From: Halobacteriales archaeon
Lineage (GTDB): Archaea; Halobacteriota; Halobacteria; Halobacteriales; SKNY01
Direction: 5' to 3'
NCBI GenBank assembly: GCA_007118975.1
Contig: SKQO01000052.1
Location: forward strand, 1 to 46,762
DNA: 46,762 bases
The notes beneath the pieces are model-generated. The model was not told the origin of the DNA. It was given only the letters and a program-made list of their open reading frames with translations, and made no database searches. The position numbers were made by a program, and so were the translations under genes. How positions within the stretch are numbered: position 1 is the stretch's first letter; every line of letters starts with the position of its first letter. This document shows, piece by piece, positions 16,788 through 25,126 of this stretch.

Positions 16788-18434
16788 ATGCCGACCGAAC
16801 CCGGGACGGAGTACGATCCGTCCCTCGGGAACAAATTCATTTTCGTCACCGGCGGGGTGATGTCGGGGCTGGGAAAGGGAATTACGGCGGCGAGCACCGG
16901 TCGGTTGCTCAAAAACGCCGGCCTAGATGTCACCGCGGTGAAGATCGATCCGTATCTGAACGTGGACGCAGGAACGATGAACCCGTTCCAGCACGGTGAA
17001 GTGTACGTCCTCAAAGACGGTGCGGAGGTAGATCTGGACCTGGGAAACTACGAGCGGTTCCTCGACATCGACATGACGTCGAATCACAACATTACCACGG
17101 GGAAGGTCTACCGTCGCGTCATCGAAAAGGAGCGGGCCGGCGATTATCTCGGCTCGACGGTGCAGATTATCCCGCATATCACCGACGACATCAAGCGGCG
17201 AATCCGGGAGTCTGCCGACGGCAGCGACGTGTGCATCGTCGAGGTCGGCGGAACCATCGGGGACATCGAGGGGATGCCATTCCTCGAGTCCCTCCGGCAG
17301 TTTGCACACGAAGAACCGGCAGAGAACGTCCTCTTCATGCACGTCACGTTGGTCCCGTATTCGAAAAACGGAGAACAGAAGACCAAACCCACCCAACACA
17401 GCGTGAAAGAACTCCGGAGTATCGGGTTGCAGCCGGACGTTGTGGTCGGTCGATCGGATGATCGACTAGAGCCCGCTACGCGGGCCAAGATCGCACTCTT
17501 CTGTGACGTCCCCGAGGAGGCAGTATTTTCCAACCCCGACGTCGAGGACATCTATCACGTTCCCATCATGATCGAGGAAGAGGGGTTGGACACGTTCGTC
17601 ATCGATCGACTCTCGCTGGCACCATACACGAATCCCACCAGGGACACGACCTGGCGGGAGGTCGTGAGCCGCAAGGCGACCGACACGCTACCGGTCGCGC
17701 TCGTGGGCAAATACGCCCTGGAGGACGCGTATATTTCCATCCACGAGGCGTTAAAGCACGCTGGACTGGAGCGATCCGTCGACATCGACGTGCTCTGGGT
17801 GGATGCCGATGAGATGGACGACGATCACCAAGATCGGCTCGAACGGGCGCGAGGGATCGTCGTACCCGGTGGATTCGGTAGTCGAGGAACGTGGGGAAAG
17901 ATCAGCGCCGTCGAGCGGGCCCGCGTGACCGGGACCCCGTTCCTCGGACTTTGTCTCGGGTTCCAACTCGCGGTTGTCGAGTTCGCTCGAAACGTCATGG
18001 GCCTCGAGGATGCCCACTCTACGGAAATCGAGGAGGCCACCGAGACACCCGTGATCGATCTGCTGCCGGAACAGTACGACGTGGACAATCTCGGCGGCAC
18101 CATGCGGTTGGGCGCCCACGAGACGGAAATCCAGCCCGGAACGCTCGCCGCTGAAATATACGACGGTGCGGACGCTTGTATCGAACGACACCGGCACCGG
18201 TACGAGGTCAACCCGCACTACATCGATGAGATTGAAGAGGCCGGGATGGTGTTTTCCGGCCGCTCGAATCACCGCATGGAGATCCTGGAACTTCCCGATC
18301 ACCCGTTCTTCCTGGGCACGCAGTTCCATCCGGAGTTCACATCGCGGCCCGGCAAACCGAGTCCTCCGTTTCTGGGCTTCGTCGATAGCATGCTTGCGGA
18401 TCAACGATCGGTCGATCAGGAGGTGGAGATCTGA
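16788..18434 (+). CDS. pyrG: CTP synthase
   Basis: A 548-residue enzyme that aminates UTP to CTP with glutamine and ATP. The N-terminal amidoligase domain starts [17 protein letters not shown] (the ATP P-loop) and the C-terminal class I glutaminase domain has the nucleophile in [11 protein letters not shown] and the dyad in [10 protein letters not shown]. Length is normal for the family. Its stop overlaps the guaAB start by one base (TGATG), which links pyrimidine and purine nucleotide amination in one transcript. The start at 16788 fits the TATA spacing and the family N-terminus. Confidence 0.97.
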   Translation: MPTEPGTEYDPSLGNKFIFVTGGVMSGLGKGITAASTGRLLKNAGLDVTAVKIDPYLNVDAGTMNPFQHGEVYVLKDGAEVDLDLGNYERFLDIDMTSNHNITTGKVYRRVIEKERAGDYLGSTVQIIPHITDDIKRRIRESADGSDVCIVEVGGTIGDIEGMPFLESLRQFAHEEPAENVLFMHVTLVPYSKNGEQKTKPTQHSVKELRSIGLQPDVVVGRSDDRLEPATRAKIALFCDVPEEAVFSNPDVEDIYHVPIMIEEEGLDTFVIDRLSLAPYTNPTRDTTWREVVSRKATDTLPVALVGKYALEDAYISIHEALKHAGLERSVDIDVLWVDADEMDDDHQDRLERARGIVVPGGFGSRGTWGKISAVERARVTGTPFLGLCLGFQLAVVEFARNVMGLEDAHSTEIEEATETPVIDLLPEQYDVDNLGGTMRLGAHETEIQPGTLAAEIYDGADACIERHRHRYEVNPHYIDEIEEAGMVFSGRSNHRMEILELPDHPFFLGTQFHPEFTSRPGKPSPPFLGFVDSMLADQRSVDQEVEI

Positions 18435-19351
18435 TGGTCGACGTGGAGGAGTTCATTCCCGATGCGGTCGCAGAAATCGAAAACGAAATCGGCGACGCGA
18501 ATGCCATCATCGCGCTGTCGGGGGGTGTGGACTCCTCGGTGTCCGCCACGTTAGCCTACCGCGCGATAGGCGACCGGTTGACGCCGGTCTATGTCGACAC
18601 CGGGCTCATGCGAAAAGGAGAAACAGCGGACATCCGGGAGACATTCGCCTTCATGGAGAGCCTCCGCATCGTGGACGCGAGAGACAGGTTCCTCGACGCA
18701 CTCGAGGACGTGGTCGATCCGGAACGGAAACGGGAAGTCATCGGCGAAGCATTCATTCGTGAGTTCGAACGGGAGGCAAAAGCAGCCGATGCCGACTATC
18801 TGGTCCAGGGCACGATATATCCGGACCGAATCGAATCGGAGGGCGGGATCAAATCCCACCACAACGTCGGGGGATTACCCGAAATCATCGACTTCGACGG
18901 GATTGTCGAGCCAGTACGGGATCTCTACAAGGACGAAGTCAGAGAAGTAGCGAGAGCCCTCGACTTGGATGACGTGATTTCCGAACGGATGCCCTTCCCC
19001 GGGCCGGGCCTGGCCGTTCGCGTACTCGGACCCGTAACGGAAGAAAAACTGGCAATCGCCAGGGAGTCGTGTGCAATCGTCGAAGATGAATTGGAATCGG
19101 ACGACCCGTGGCAGGCGTTCGCTGCCGTCCTGGGAAAGGCGACAGGCGTCAAAGGCGACAATCGGGTCCACGGCTGGGTCATCGCCGTCCGTTCCGTGGA
19201 AAGTCGAGACGGCATGACCGCACGGGCACAGCAACTCGATTGGGAGACGCTCCAGCGGATTCAGAGCAGAATCACTGGCGAGAACCCATCCGTCGCGCGG
19301 GTTGTATATGATATCACGCACAAACCACCGGCGACAATCGAGTACGAGTGA
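18434..19351 (+). CDS. guaAB: GMP synthase subunit B (ATP-pyrophosphatase subunit)
   Basis: A 305-residue protein equal to the C-terminal two thirds of bacterial GuaA. The PP-loop is [10 protein letters not shown] (about 32-41), and the C-terminal dimerisation domain ends KPPATIEYE, the family ending. It adenylates XMP and accepts ammonia to form GMP. Archaea commonly encode the glutaminase subunit separately; that gene is not in this window. It is translationally coupled to pyrG. Confidence 0.96.
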   Translation: MVDVEEFIPDAVAEIENEIGDANAIIALSGGVDSSVSATLAYRAIGDRLTPVYVDTGLMRKGETADIRETFAFMESLRIVDARDRFLDALEDVVDPERKREVIGEAFIREFEREAKAADADYLVQGTIYPDRIESEGGIKSHHNVGGLPEIIDFDGIVEPVRDLYKDEVREVARALDLDDVISERMPFPGPGLAVRVLGPVTEEKLAIARESCAIVEDELESDDPWQAFAAVLGKATGVKGDNRVHGWVIAVRSVESRDGMTARAQQLDWETLQRIQSRITGENPSVARVVYDITHKPPATIEYE

Positions 19352-19491
19352 GCATACCAGTTGGACGAACGGACGTGGATTACGGCACTGAGACACGTGC
19401 TCGTGACCCGGCATCCGTGTTCAGCCAGCGAGGGGAAACGATGGACCAAGCATGAATGGGACGAGTGGAGCGGAAACGGAGGAGGAACGGC

Positions 19492-19830
19492 ATGAGTGAT
19501 ATGGTGGTAATCGTCGGTCCGGATCCCGAGAAGTTAGCTGCTGCGTGTAAAGACGCGAAGTGGAATGTCAGCCGAGTCGCCGGGCGTGGCAAGCGCTCGG
19601 CGCTCAAGGATGCCGGCGTGCCGAGCGCCTCGGTGGTTGTCCTCACTGATCCGGACGACGCGACCATGATTCCCCTGGCGAGGGAGCTCAACACTGATGT
19701 GAGAATTGTCGTTTACACCGATCGAAGCGTGGCGGAGTTTGCCCGCCACCAGGCCGATTTACTGCTGGACCCGGCCCTGGTTCCGCCATCGCTTTTAGTG
19801 GAAGAACTCGAGGCATCGCTCGCCGATTAG
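19492..19830 (+). CDS. DUF7126-like Rossmann protein
   Basis: A 112-residue protein resembling a TrkA-N-like half Rossmann fold: MVVIVGPDPEKLAAACKDA, then SASVVVLTDPDDATMIPLARELN, then VRIVVYTDRSVAEFARHQADLLLDP. I recall this family (DUF7126) next to guaAB in other haloarchaea. The ATG at 19492 has GGAGG 8-12 bases upstream, one of the few good Shine-Dalgarno sites here, and suggests co-transcription with pyrG-guaAB despite the 140-base gap. The function is unknown. Confidence 0.75.
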   Translation: MSDMVVIVGPDPEKLAAACKDAKWNVSRVAGRGKRSALKDAGVPSASVVVLTDPDDATMIPLARELNTDVRIVVYTDRSVAEFARHQADLLLDPALVPPSLLVEELEASLAD

Positions 19831-19923
19831 ACGCGCACAGAGCTTGGGGCGTCCACACGCCGCAGCTCAATGCCGTTCCCGTTGTTCGCTTGTGCGTTCC
19901 CAACCCGAGACGATGCCGGTCGA

Positions 19924-20208
19924 TCAAGAGACGGACGGGCGAGCAGCAGCGCGACCATCCCCGTGATCCGTCACGATCTCGTATCCGGCTGCCGTCAGAT
20001 GATCGGCGATGAGTGGAAGGCGATCCGTCGGTAAGCTTACAGCAGGCCGCACACGATCCCGCTCCCCGTCGACCCACTCAAATTCGAAGCTCCGGACCGC
20101 CATCTCCCCTTCGTCCGCCACGCCGACCAACTCAACGAGCAGTCCACCGTCCCACCGGTGGACGTTAACCCCAGTGACCGATTCCATCGGTAATCCACTT
20201 ATGAGCAT
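19924..20208 (-). CDS. Conserved hypothetical protein
   Basis: A 94-residue, probably beta-rich protein (NVHRWDGGLLVELVGVADEGEMAVRSFEFEW, with a VTDHGDG tail). I do not recognise the family with confidence. The ATG at 20208 has a TATATTAG box 26-33 bases upstream; an internal ATG at 20187 (MESVTGVNVHRW) is possible. It converges with the DUF7126-like gene. Composition is like the neighbours, and the good promoter argues that it is real. Confidence 0.65.
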   Translation of the reverse strand: MLISGLPMESVTGVNVHRWDGGLLVELVGVADEGEMAVRSFEFEWVDGERDRVRPAVSLPTDRLPLIADHLTAAGYEIVTDHGDGRAAARPSVS

Positions 20209-20233
20209 GTCAATGCCTTAGTAACACCCCCTA

Positions 20234-20241
20234 CTAATATA
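20234..20241 (-). promoter_or_regulatory. TATA box of the 94-residue protein gene
   Basis: TATATTAG on the minus strand, ending 26 bases before the ATG at 20208. It is a strong match to the archaeal box. Confidence 0.6.
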
Positions 20242-20662
20242 GCCCCTGCTCGATCAACACCGGGTACTGCCTTATCTTCATGCACGAAGAGACCGTCTTC
20301 GGTATCCACGTTTCTACGGGACGAGTGTCGCGGGTGGGGACACACTGCAGTCGTCACGACAGATCGAATCGCTGAGCCAGGGCTTTTCGAACGGGGCCAT
20401 TTCGCCTCGTTGGAATGGGTGTCACACCCCTGTGGACCCGGATCGACCGGTCGGCGCATCAAGCGGATCGTGAAGTGGCACTACTAATCGAAACCTAAAG
20501 GCCCCGGTTGGCGGGAAGATCAGGGCAAGAAGTTCCAAAGGTAATTTCCATGTGATATTGTTCCACATGCATTCTACCATCATGGCAATGCAGCCTCCAC
20601 ATGCGTGACCCGGAGACAAAGCGAAAACGTGCTAGATGAGTCAACACCAGCCGCTCATTCGC
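20242..20662. other. 421-base gap without a convincing gene
   Basis: The stretch lies downstream of alaX and upstream of the 94-residue gene. It is noticeably more AT-rich around 20,530-20,590. The only structure I see is an inverted repeat at 20549-20569. A 65-codon frame on the minus strand (20422-20619) is open but looks unlike its neighbours in composition. It could hold an RNA gene or a decayed gene. Confidence 0.4.
20549..20569. repeat. Inverted repeat CATGTG-N9-CACATG
   Basis: Perfect 6-base arms with a 9-base AT-rich spacer (ATATTGTTC) in the gap. The geometry suits a dimeric regulator, but no promoter is obvious nearby. Confidence 0.4.
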
Positions 20663-21388
20663 CTACCTCGGGTCGAGCACAAATTCGATGCGATCGGTGT
20701 CCGCGCCTTTGGACTCACGATTGACGATCGAGATCTCCCCAATCTCACCGAGTCGACGAACATGCGTGCCGCCGCAAGGACACAAGTCGTACCCCTCGAT
20801 CTCTACAACTCGCAGGGGATCAACCGAATCCGGGATCAGATGCAGGAGGGCCCGTCCCTCGTCAACGGCTGCCTCAACCTCGTCTCGGGGCCGGTTTCCC
20901 TTGCTAACCGGGTAATTCGCAGATATCGCCTCGTTCGCCAGGTGTTCGATTCGTTGGGTATCATCGTCGTCGAAATCGACTGGCGCAAAATCGATGCGTG
21001 AACGGTCCTCATGGATCTGGTTGCCGGCCGTTTCGCCACCGTATTCGTCGAGTACGACACGGGAAATCACGTGTTGGGCGGTGTGCATCCGGCTCAACCG
21101 TTCCCGGCGGTCTGCATCGATCTCAGCCTCGACTGCCGTCCCCGGCGAGGGAAGTTCTCCTTCCAACGTCTCGATATCGTGGCGAACCTCGCCGTGATCC
21201 TTTCGGACACCATCGATCGTCGCTCGCCCATCATCCCAAGAAACGTGCCCCCGATCCCCCGGTTGGCCGCCGCCTTCCGGATAAAAGTACGTGCCTTCGA
21301 GGACGAGATACTCCGTCGTCGCCTCACGAACTTTGTCCGAAAACGCCGTCACGTCATCTTCGTCCGGGAGATAGCGAAGTTCGGTCAT
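20663..21388 (-). CDS. alaX: Alanyl-tRNA editing protein (AlaX-like)
   Basis: A 241-residue free-standing editing domain related to the C-terminal half of alanyl-tRNA synthetase. It hydrolyses mischarged Ser- or Gly-tRNA(Ala). The zinc site is HTAQH (about 102-106) with the second half in CPCGGTHV (about 204-211), and the N-terminal FYPEGGGQPGDRG motif is standard. The length corresponds to AlaX-M/S types with the N-terminal Gly-rich piece. A GTTTAGG box 29 bases before the ATG supports this start. Confidence 0.92.
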   Translation of the reverse strand: MTELRYLPDEDDVTAFSDKVREATTEYLVLEGTYFYPEGGGQPGDRGHVSWDDGRATIDGVRKDHGEVRHDIETLEGELPSPGTAVEAEIDADRRERLSRMHTAQHVISRVVLDEYGGETAGNQIHEDRSRIDFAPVDFDDDDTQRIEHLANEAISANYPVSKGNRPRDEVEAAVDEGRALLHLIPDSVDPLRVVEIEGYDLCPCGGTHVRRLGEIGEISIVNRESKGADTDRIEFVLDPR

Positions 21389-21413
21389 CTGTGGAGTAAT
21401 ATTCGACGTTTCG

Positions 21414-21420
21414 CCTAAAC
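21414..21420 (-). promoter_or_regulatory. TATA box of alaX
   Basis: GTTTAGG on the minus strand, centred 29 bases before the alaX ATG. Confidence 0.45.
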
Positions 21421-21460
21421 GGTTTCCTCATTGGATCGAGCTGTCTCTGCCATCCAACGG

Positions 21461-21466
21461 CTTAAG
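21461..21466 (+). promoter_or_regulatory. TATA box of the aldo/keto reductase gene
   Basis: CTTAAG is centred 26 bases before the ATG at 21490, giving a leaderless message; alaX and this gene are therefore expressed from back-to-back promoters. Confidence 0.5.
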
Positions 21467-21489
21467 GACGGCCCGGGAGACCGTCGGCT

Positions 21490-22437
21490 ATGGAGTACAC
21501 TCGACTCGGTTCGACCGGTCTCGAAGTATCGGTCCTTTGTTTTGGAACGTGGCGGTTCAACAAACGGTCGAGTGGTGTGCTGGAGACGGATCGCGAAACG
21601 GCACAAGAGCTCCTCGACACCTACGCGGCACAGGGCGGCAACTTCATCGATACGGCAAACACATACGGTGGCGGGAAAAGCGAGGAGTGGATCGGTGAGT
21701 GGCTCGCCGAGCGGAATCGCGAGGACTTCGTCGTCGCGTCAAAGTTGTACTGGTCCGCAGAAAGTCGGTTTAGTGGCAACTTGAGTCGGAAAAACATCCG
21801 AGCAGAGATCGAAGGCAGCCTCCGACGGCTCGATACCGATTATGTGGACGTGCTCTACATCCACCGGTTCGATGACGATACACCGCTCCAGGAGACACTG
21901 CGAACCCTTACCCGGCTGGTCGAGGAGGGTCGTGTTCACTATCTCGCCGCCTCGTCCGGGGCTGCCTGGAAGCTCACGAAGGCACTCTGGCAGAGTGACG
22001 TCGGCGAGCTGGAGCGCTTCGAACTCACCCAACCACGATTCAATCCAGCTGATCGACCAGCTGACTATCTGGATGTCTGTGCCGAACACGATCTGGCCGT
22101 GTGCCCGTATTCGCCGCTGGAGGGAGGCTTTCTCACCGGCAAGTACGCCGACCGGCAACTCGAACCGGGGTCACGCGGTGAGCTGCAGGAATGGGATCTC
22201 GAGTTTACCGAACGCCAATGGCGCGTCCATGACACCATCGTCGATGTCGCCGACGAGGTCGACGCGACTCCCGCACAGGTCACTCTACGCTGGTTGATCG
22301 AGTATCGCCCGACGACCTGTGTGCCGATTTTCGGCGCGCGAACCGTCGAACAGCTAACGGAGAACATGGGTGCCGCGGATATCTCATTGTCGTCAGAACA
22401 GTACGACCGGATCGACCTCGCGTACGACCAGGAATGA
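21490..22437 (+). CDS. Aldo/keto reductase
   Basis: A 315-residue NADPH-dependent TIM-barrel oxidoreductase. The catalytic tetrad is D54 (NFIDTANTYG), Y59, K85 (VVASKLYW) and H125 (YIHRFDDD). The sequence resembles the AKR subgroup of bacterial YajO/potassium-channel beta-like proteins. The substrate is unknown. It is followed after 65 bases by a flavin reductase-like gene on the same strand, with the luciferase-like oxidoreductase facing it and another AKR beyond, a small cluster of redox enzymes of likely detoxification type. Confidence 0.92.
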   Translation: MEYTRLGSTGLEVSVLCFGTWRFNKRSSGVLETDRETAQELLDTYAAQGGNFIDTANTYGGGKSEEWIGEWLAERNREDFVVASKLYWSAESRFSGNLSRKNIRAEIEGSLRRLDTDYVDVLYIHRFDDDTPLQETLRTLTRLVEEGRVHYLAASSGAAWKLTKALWQSDVGELERFELTQPRFNPADRPADYLDVCAEHDLAVCPYSPLEGGFLTGKYADRQLEPGSRGELQEWDLEFTERQWRVHDTIVDVADEVDATPAQVTLRWLIEYRPTTCVPIFGARTVEQLTENMGAADISLSSEQYDRIDLAYDQE

Positions 22438-22502
22438 CAGCCCGACAGTAAACGAGGTCATTTTCCGCCAGAGCGGGTGAGCTGTACCAATGCAGTCGTG
22501 GG

Positions 22503-23024
22503 GTGGTCGACGTGAGACAGGCTTCACTTGGTGAGGCTATCAACCGCAAATATCCGGAATCGGTGGTTCTTATAGTTACCCAGGATCCCGATGGAATTAC
22601 CAACGTGATGCCGGCGGGGTGGAGCATGTTCACGTCAGGTGAGCCCTTGATGCTCGCGATCAGTGTCGGTGTGAGTCGACACACCCACACAAACCTCGAG
22701 CGGAGTGACGAACTCGTGATCGCCTTCCCGAGTCCTGTACAGGTCGATGATCTCGTCTTCTGTCGGAGTCACAGCGGTGCAGAGGTGGACAAACTCGCCG
22801 AGAGCTCGCTCGAGCCGATCCCTGCGTCGGAAGTCACACCCCCACTGTTGCGCAAGGCGACCGCCTGTTTCGAATGCCGGAAGGGGCCGGCGTTGCACAC
22901 TGGCGATCACACGATCTTCGCCAATGAAGTCCTCGCAACCCACGTTTCCAAGACCTACGCCGAACGCGTGAAAAACCTCGGGCGGGAGTACGGGGACGGG
23001 CCCGAGCGATTCAACACGCTATGA
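22503..23024 (+). CDS. Flavin reductase-like protein
   Basis: A 173-residue FMN-binding split-barrel protein. The family core is visible as VVLIVTQDPDGITNVMPAGWSMFTSGEPLMLAISVG near the N-terminus, then VNLERSDELVIAFPSP-like and a C-terminal hydrophobic block (HTIFANEVLATHVSK). Members reduce flavins or bind FMN as electron carriers. The start is a GTG at 22503; a GTG at 22512 is equally possible. No clear promoter lies right before it, so it may be transcribed with the preceding reductase. The product could supply reduced flavin to the nearby luciferase-like enzyme, which is inference. Confidence 0.82.
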   Translation: MVDVRQASLGEAINRKYPESVVLIVTQDPDGITNVMPAGWSMFTSGEPLMLAISVGVSRHTHTNLERSDELVIAFPSPVQVDDLVFCRSHSGAEVDKLAESSLEPIPASEVTPPLLRKATACFECRKGPALHTGDHTIFANEVLATHVSKTYAERVKNLGREYGDGPERFNTL

Positions 23025-23148
23025 CAGATGTTGGACGGGGAGCGCATCGAACGTACCACATCCGCCGAATGACTGAATACCAGTCTGACAGAACCGCCTC
23101 GGGCGAACGGAGTGTCGGACACCGAGTAGCGCGACAATCGATCGCCGA

Positions 23149-24123
23149 TCAGGAGATGAGTGGGATGACGTCTTCCCCGAACCTGCGCACGCCCGCCAGT
23201 GCGGTCACCTGGGACATCCCCGGGAACTGTGTCCGGAGGATGAACGTATCCACCCCGAGGTCCTGGTAGGTCTCGATTTGTCCTGCGACAGCCTGCGGGG
23301 ACCCGAGGACCATCCCGGCTTCGACGTCCTCGAAAGTGGGTCGCCCCGTAAACTCGGGGTTACCCCATTTGATATACTGCTCGTGGAGGTCGAGGGCGTA
23401 TGGATCCAGTGCGTCCTTGGCCGCTTCCCGCGAGTCTGCGACGTAGCCATCGACCATGATGGTCACGTGTCCATCGTCGCTGGACGCCCCAGCGGCTTTC
23501 AGAGTCTCCCGGTACAACTCGATGTCGTCCGCGAGCACCTCGGGATCGGTGATTGCCGCAGTGAACCCGTCACACCGACTGGCGGCCCGTCTGATGGCCG
23601 CGGGAGCGCTCCCGCCACCTTCCAGGGGTGGCCTGGGCTGCTGGATCGGTCCGGGTCGGACAAATGCGTCGTCGAAAACGAAATGGTCGCCATCATGGTC
23701 GAACCGGTCCCCGCCGAGCAGGCGCTTTATGATCGTAAGTGATTCCGTAAACCGATCCACTCGCGCCGGCATCGGAACGCCGAAGTTCTCCAGCTCGGAC
23801 TCCCGGTAGCCGAGCGACACCCCGAAACGCGAGTGTCCGCTCGTGAGATGATCGATACTGACGATCCGTTCGGCCACGTGGATCGGATGGTACACGGGGA
23901 GAATCAGGATGTTGGCCATGATCGTTAGCGTCTCAGCATGGCTGGCCATCGCCGTTAGCGTACTCCAGGGATCGAAAAAGCCGTCGTCATAGAAGTGTCG
24001 CTGCCCGGCGGCTGCGAGATCGAATCCGGTCGCTTCCATCACGTCCAGCTGCTCGAAGAGATGGTCGAACGTGAACGAACTCCGCGCGTCGTGATACTGG
24101 TTCAGATATAGCCCGAACTCCAT
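23149..24123 (-). CDS. Luciferase-like monooxygenase (LLM class) family protein
   Basis: A 324-residue TIM-barrel oxidoreductase of the luciferase-like group, which uses FMN or F420. The N-terminus MEFGLYLNQYHDARSS, the block LTIMANILILPVYHPIHVAERI and SRFGVSLGYRESEL are typical. It ends near the 3' end of the flavin reductase-like gene, facing it, with 124 bases between. The substrate and cofactor cannot be told from sequence by eye. The GTTTAAGGG box is 27 bases before the ATG. Confidence 0.9.
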   Translation of the reverse strand: MEFGLYLNQYHDARSSFTFDHLFEQLDVMEATGFDLAAAGQRHFYDDGFFDPWSTLTAMASHAETLTIMANILILPVYHPIHVAERIVSIDHLTSGHSRFGVSLGYRESELENFGVPMPARVDRFTESLTIIKRLLGGDRFDHDGDHFVFDDAFVRPGPIQQPRPPLEGGGSAPAAIRRAASRCDGFTAAITDPEVLADDIELYRETLKAAGASSDDGHVTIMVDGYVADSREAAKDALDPYALDLHEQYIKWGNPEFTGRPTFEDVEAGMVLGSPQAVAGQIETYQDLGVDTFILRTQFPGMSQVTALAGVRRFGEDVIPLIS

Positions 24124-24147
24124 GGGCCGGGAGGTCAGAGCGTACCC

Positions 24148-24153
24148 TTAAAC
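24148..24153 (-). promoter_or_regulatory. TATA box of the luciferase-like gene
   Basis: TTTAAG on the minus strand within GGTTTAAGGG, centred 27 bases before the ATG at 24123. Confidence 0.55.
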
Positions 24154-24183
24154 CCCATTCACGCACCGGGCGAGAACGTTCCG

Positions 24184-24996
24184 TTACCAGTTCCACGGCC
24201 CGTGGTCTGGATCGATCACGCGGTACGTACGCTTGATCCCGCGGATTCGCGCGAGATCATGCTCGTCTAGCTCGATCTCCTGCGCTGTCAGGTTTTCGCG
24301 CATGTGTTCGGGCGTGCTCGATTTCGGAATCGCTGCGACGTTCTCCTGTGAGAGCAGCCAGGCGAGGCTGATCTGGGCCGGCGTGGCGTCGTGTTTTGTT
24401 GCAATGTCCTGGAGTTCCGGAACCTCGAATACCTCCCCTTTCGCCAGTGGCGAATACGCCACGAACCAGATATCCTGTTCCTGGGCGTAACTAACAAGCT
24501 CTGGTTGTCTCAACAGTGGGTGCATTTCCGCCTGGTGGGCGAGAATAGGGGCGTCAAGCACCTCCCTCGCCTCGTTGAGGAGTTTGGGCGTGAAATTCGA
24601 GAGGCCGATCGCGCGCGTCTTTCCGTCGTCGAACGCCTCCTGATACGCCGGGAGAATCGCCTCGTGGTCGTAGATGCCGGACGGCCAATGAACGTAGAGC
24701 AGATCGACATATTCGACATCGAGGCGTTCGAGGCAACCATCGATCGCCCCCGGAACGGCCGCGGGTTCTTCCGGGACGTCGACGTGGACCGTCTTCGTGG
24801 CGAGGAAGATCTCGTCGCGGTCGACACTCGAGCGTGCGATCCCCTCCCCCACGTATTCCTCGTTACCGTACACCTGCGCGGTGTCGATGTGTCGATAACC
24901 GAGGTCCAGGGCCGTTTCGACCGCGTCCGTCCATTGTTCGCGATTGGCCGACGAGAACGTGCCCAGTCCCAACCGAGGTATATCAATTGCTGGCAT
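24184..24996 (-). CDS. Aldo/keto reductase
   Basis: A 270-residue AKR of the 2,5-diketogluconate reductase-like subgroup. The tetrad is D38 (YRHIDTAQVYG), Y43, K68 (FLATKTVH) and H103 (YVHWPSG). The start was moved to the ATG at 24996 (MPAIDIPRLGLGTFS), where the family begins; the in-frame upstream 25 codons look unrelated. The luciferase-like gene follows it on the same strand after 60 bases but has its own box. Substrate unknown. Confidence 0.92.
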   Translation of the reverse strand: MPAIDIPRLGLGTFSSANREQWTDAVETALDLGYRHIDTAQVYGNEEYVGEGIARSSVDRDEIFLATKTVHVDVPEEPAAVPGAIDGCLERLDVEYVDLLYVHWPSGIYDHEAILPAYQEAFDDGKTRAIGLSNFTPKLLNEAREVLDAPILAHQAEMHPLLRQPELVSYAQEQDIWFVAYSPLAKGEVFEVPELQDIATKHDATPAQISLAWLLSQENVAAIPKSSTPEHMRENLTAQEIELDEHDLARIRGIKRTYRVIDPDHGPWNW

Positions 24997-25126
24997 CGAA
25001 CAATGTGATGGTGCGCCGTGAAAGACAATCATCGTTTTGATGCGATCGTACTGTGGTTGGCGTGTGGCCACCCGAGTTTCACGCTCGAGTTAACCGGTAA
25101 ACGTCTACATCCGTAGGCACGCACAC

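Noticed and set aside
20422-20619. 65-codon frame on the minus strand with CGGC near its start
   Set aside because: Composition differs from neighbours and there is no promoter or family match; kept only as part of the gap.
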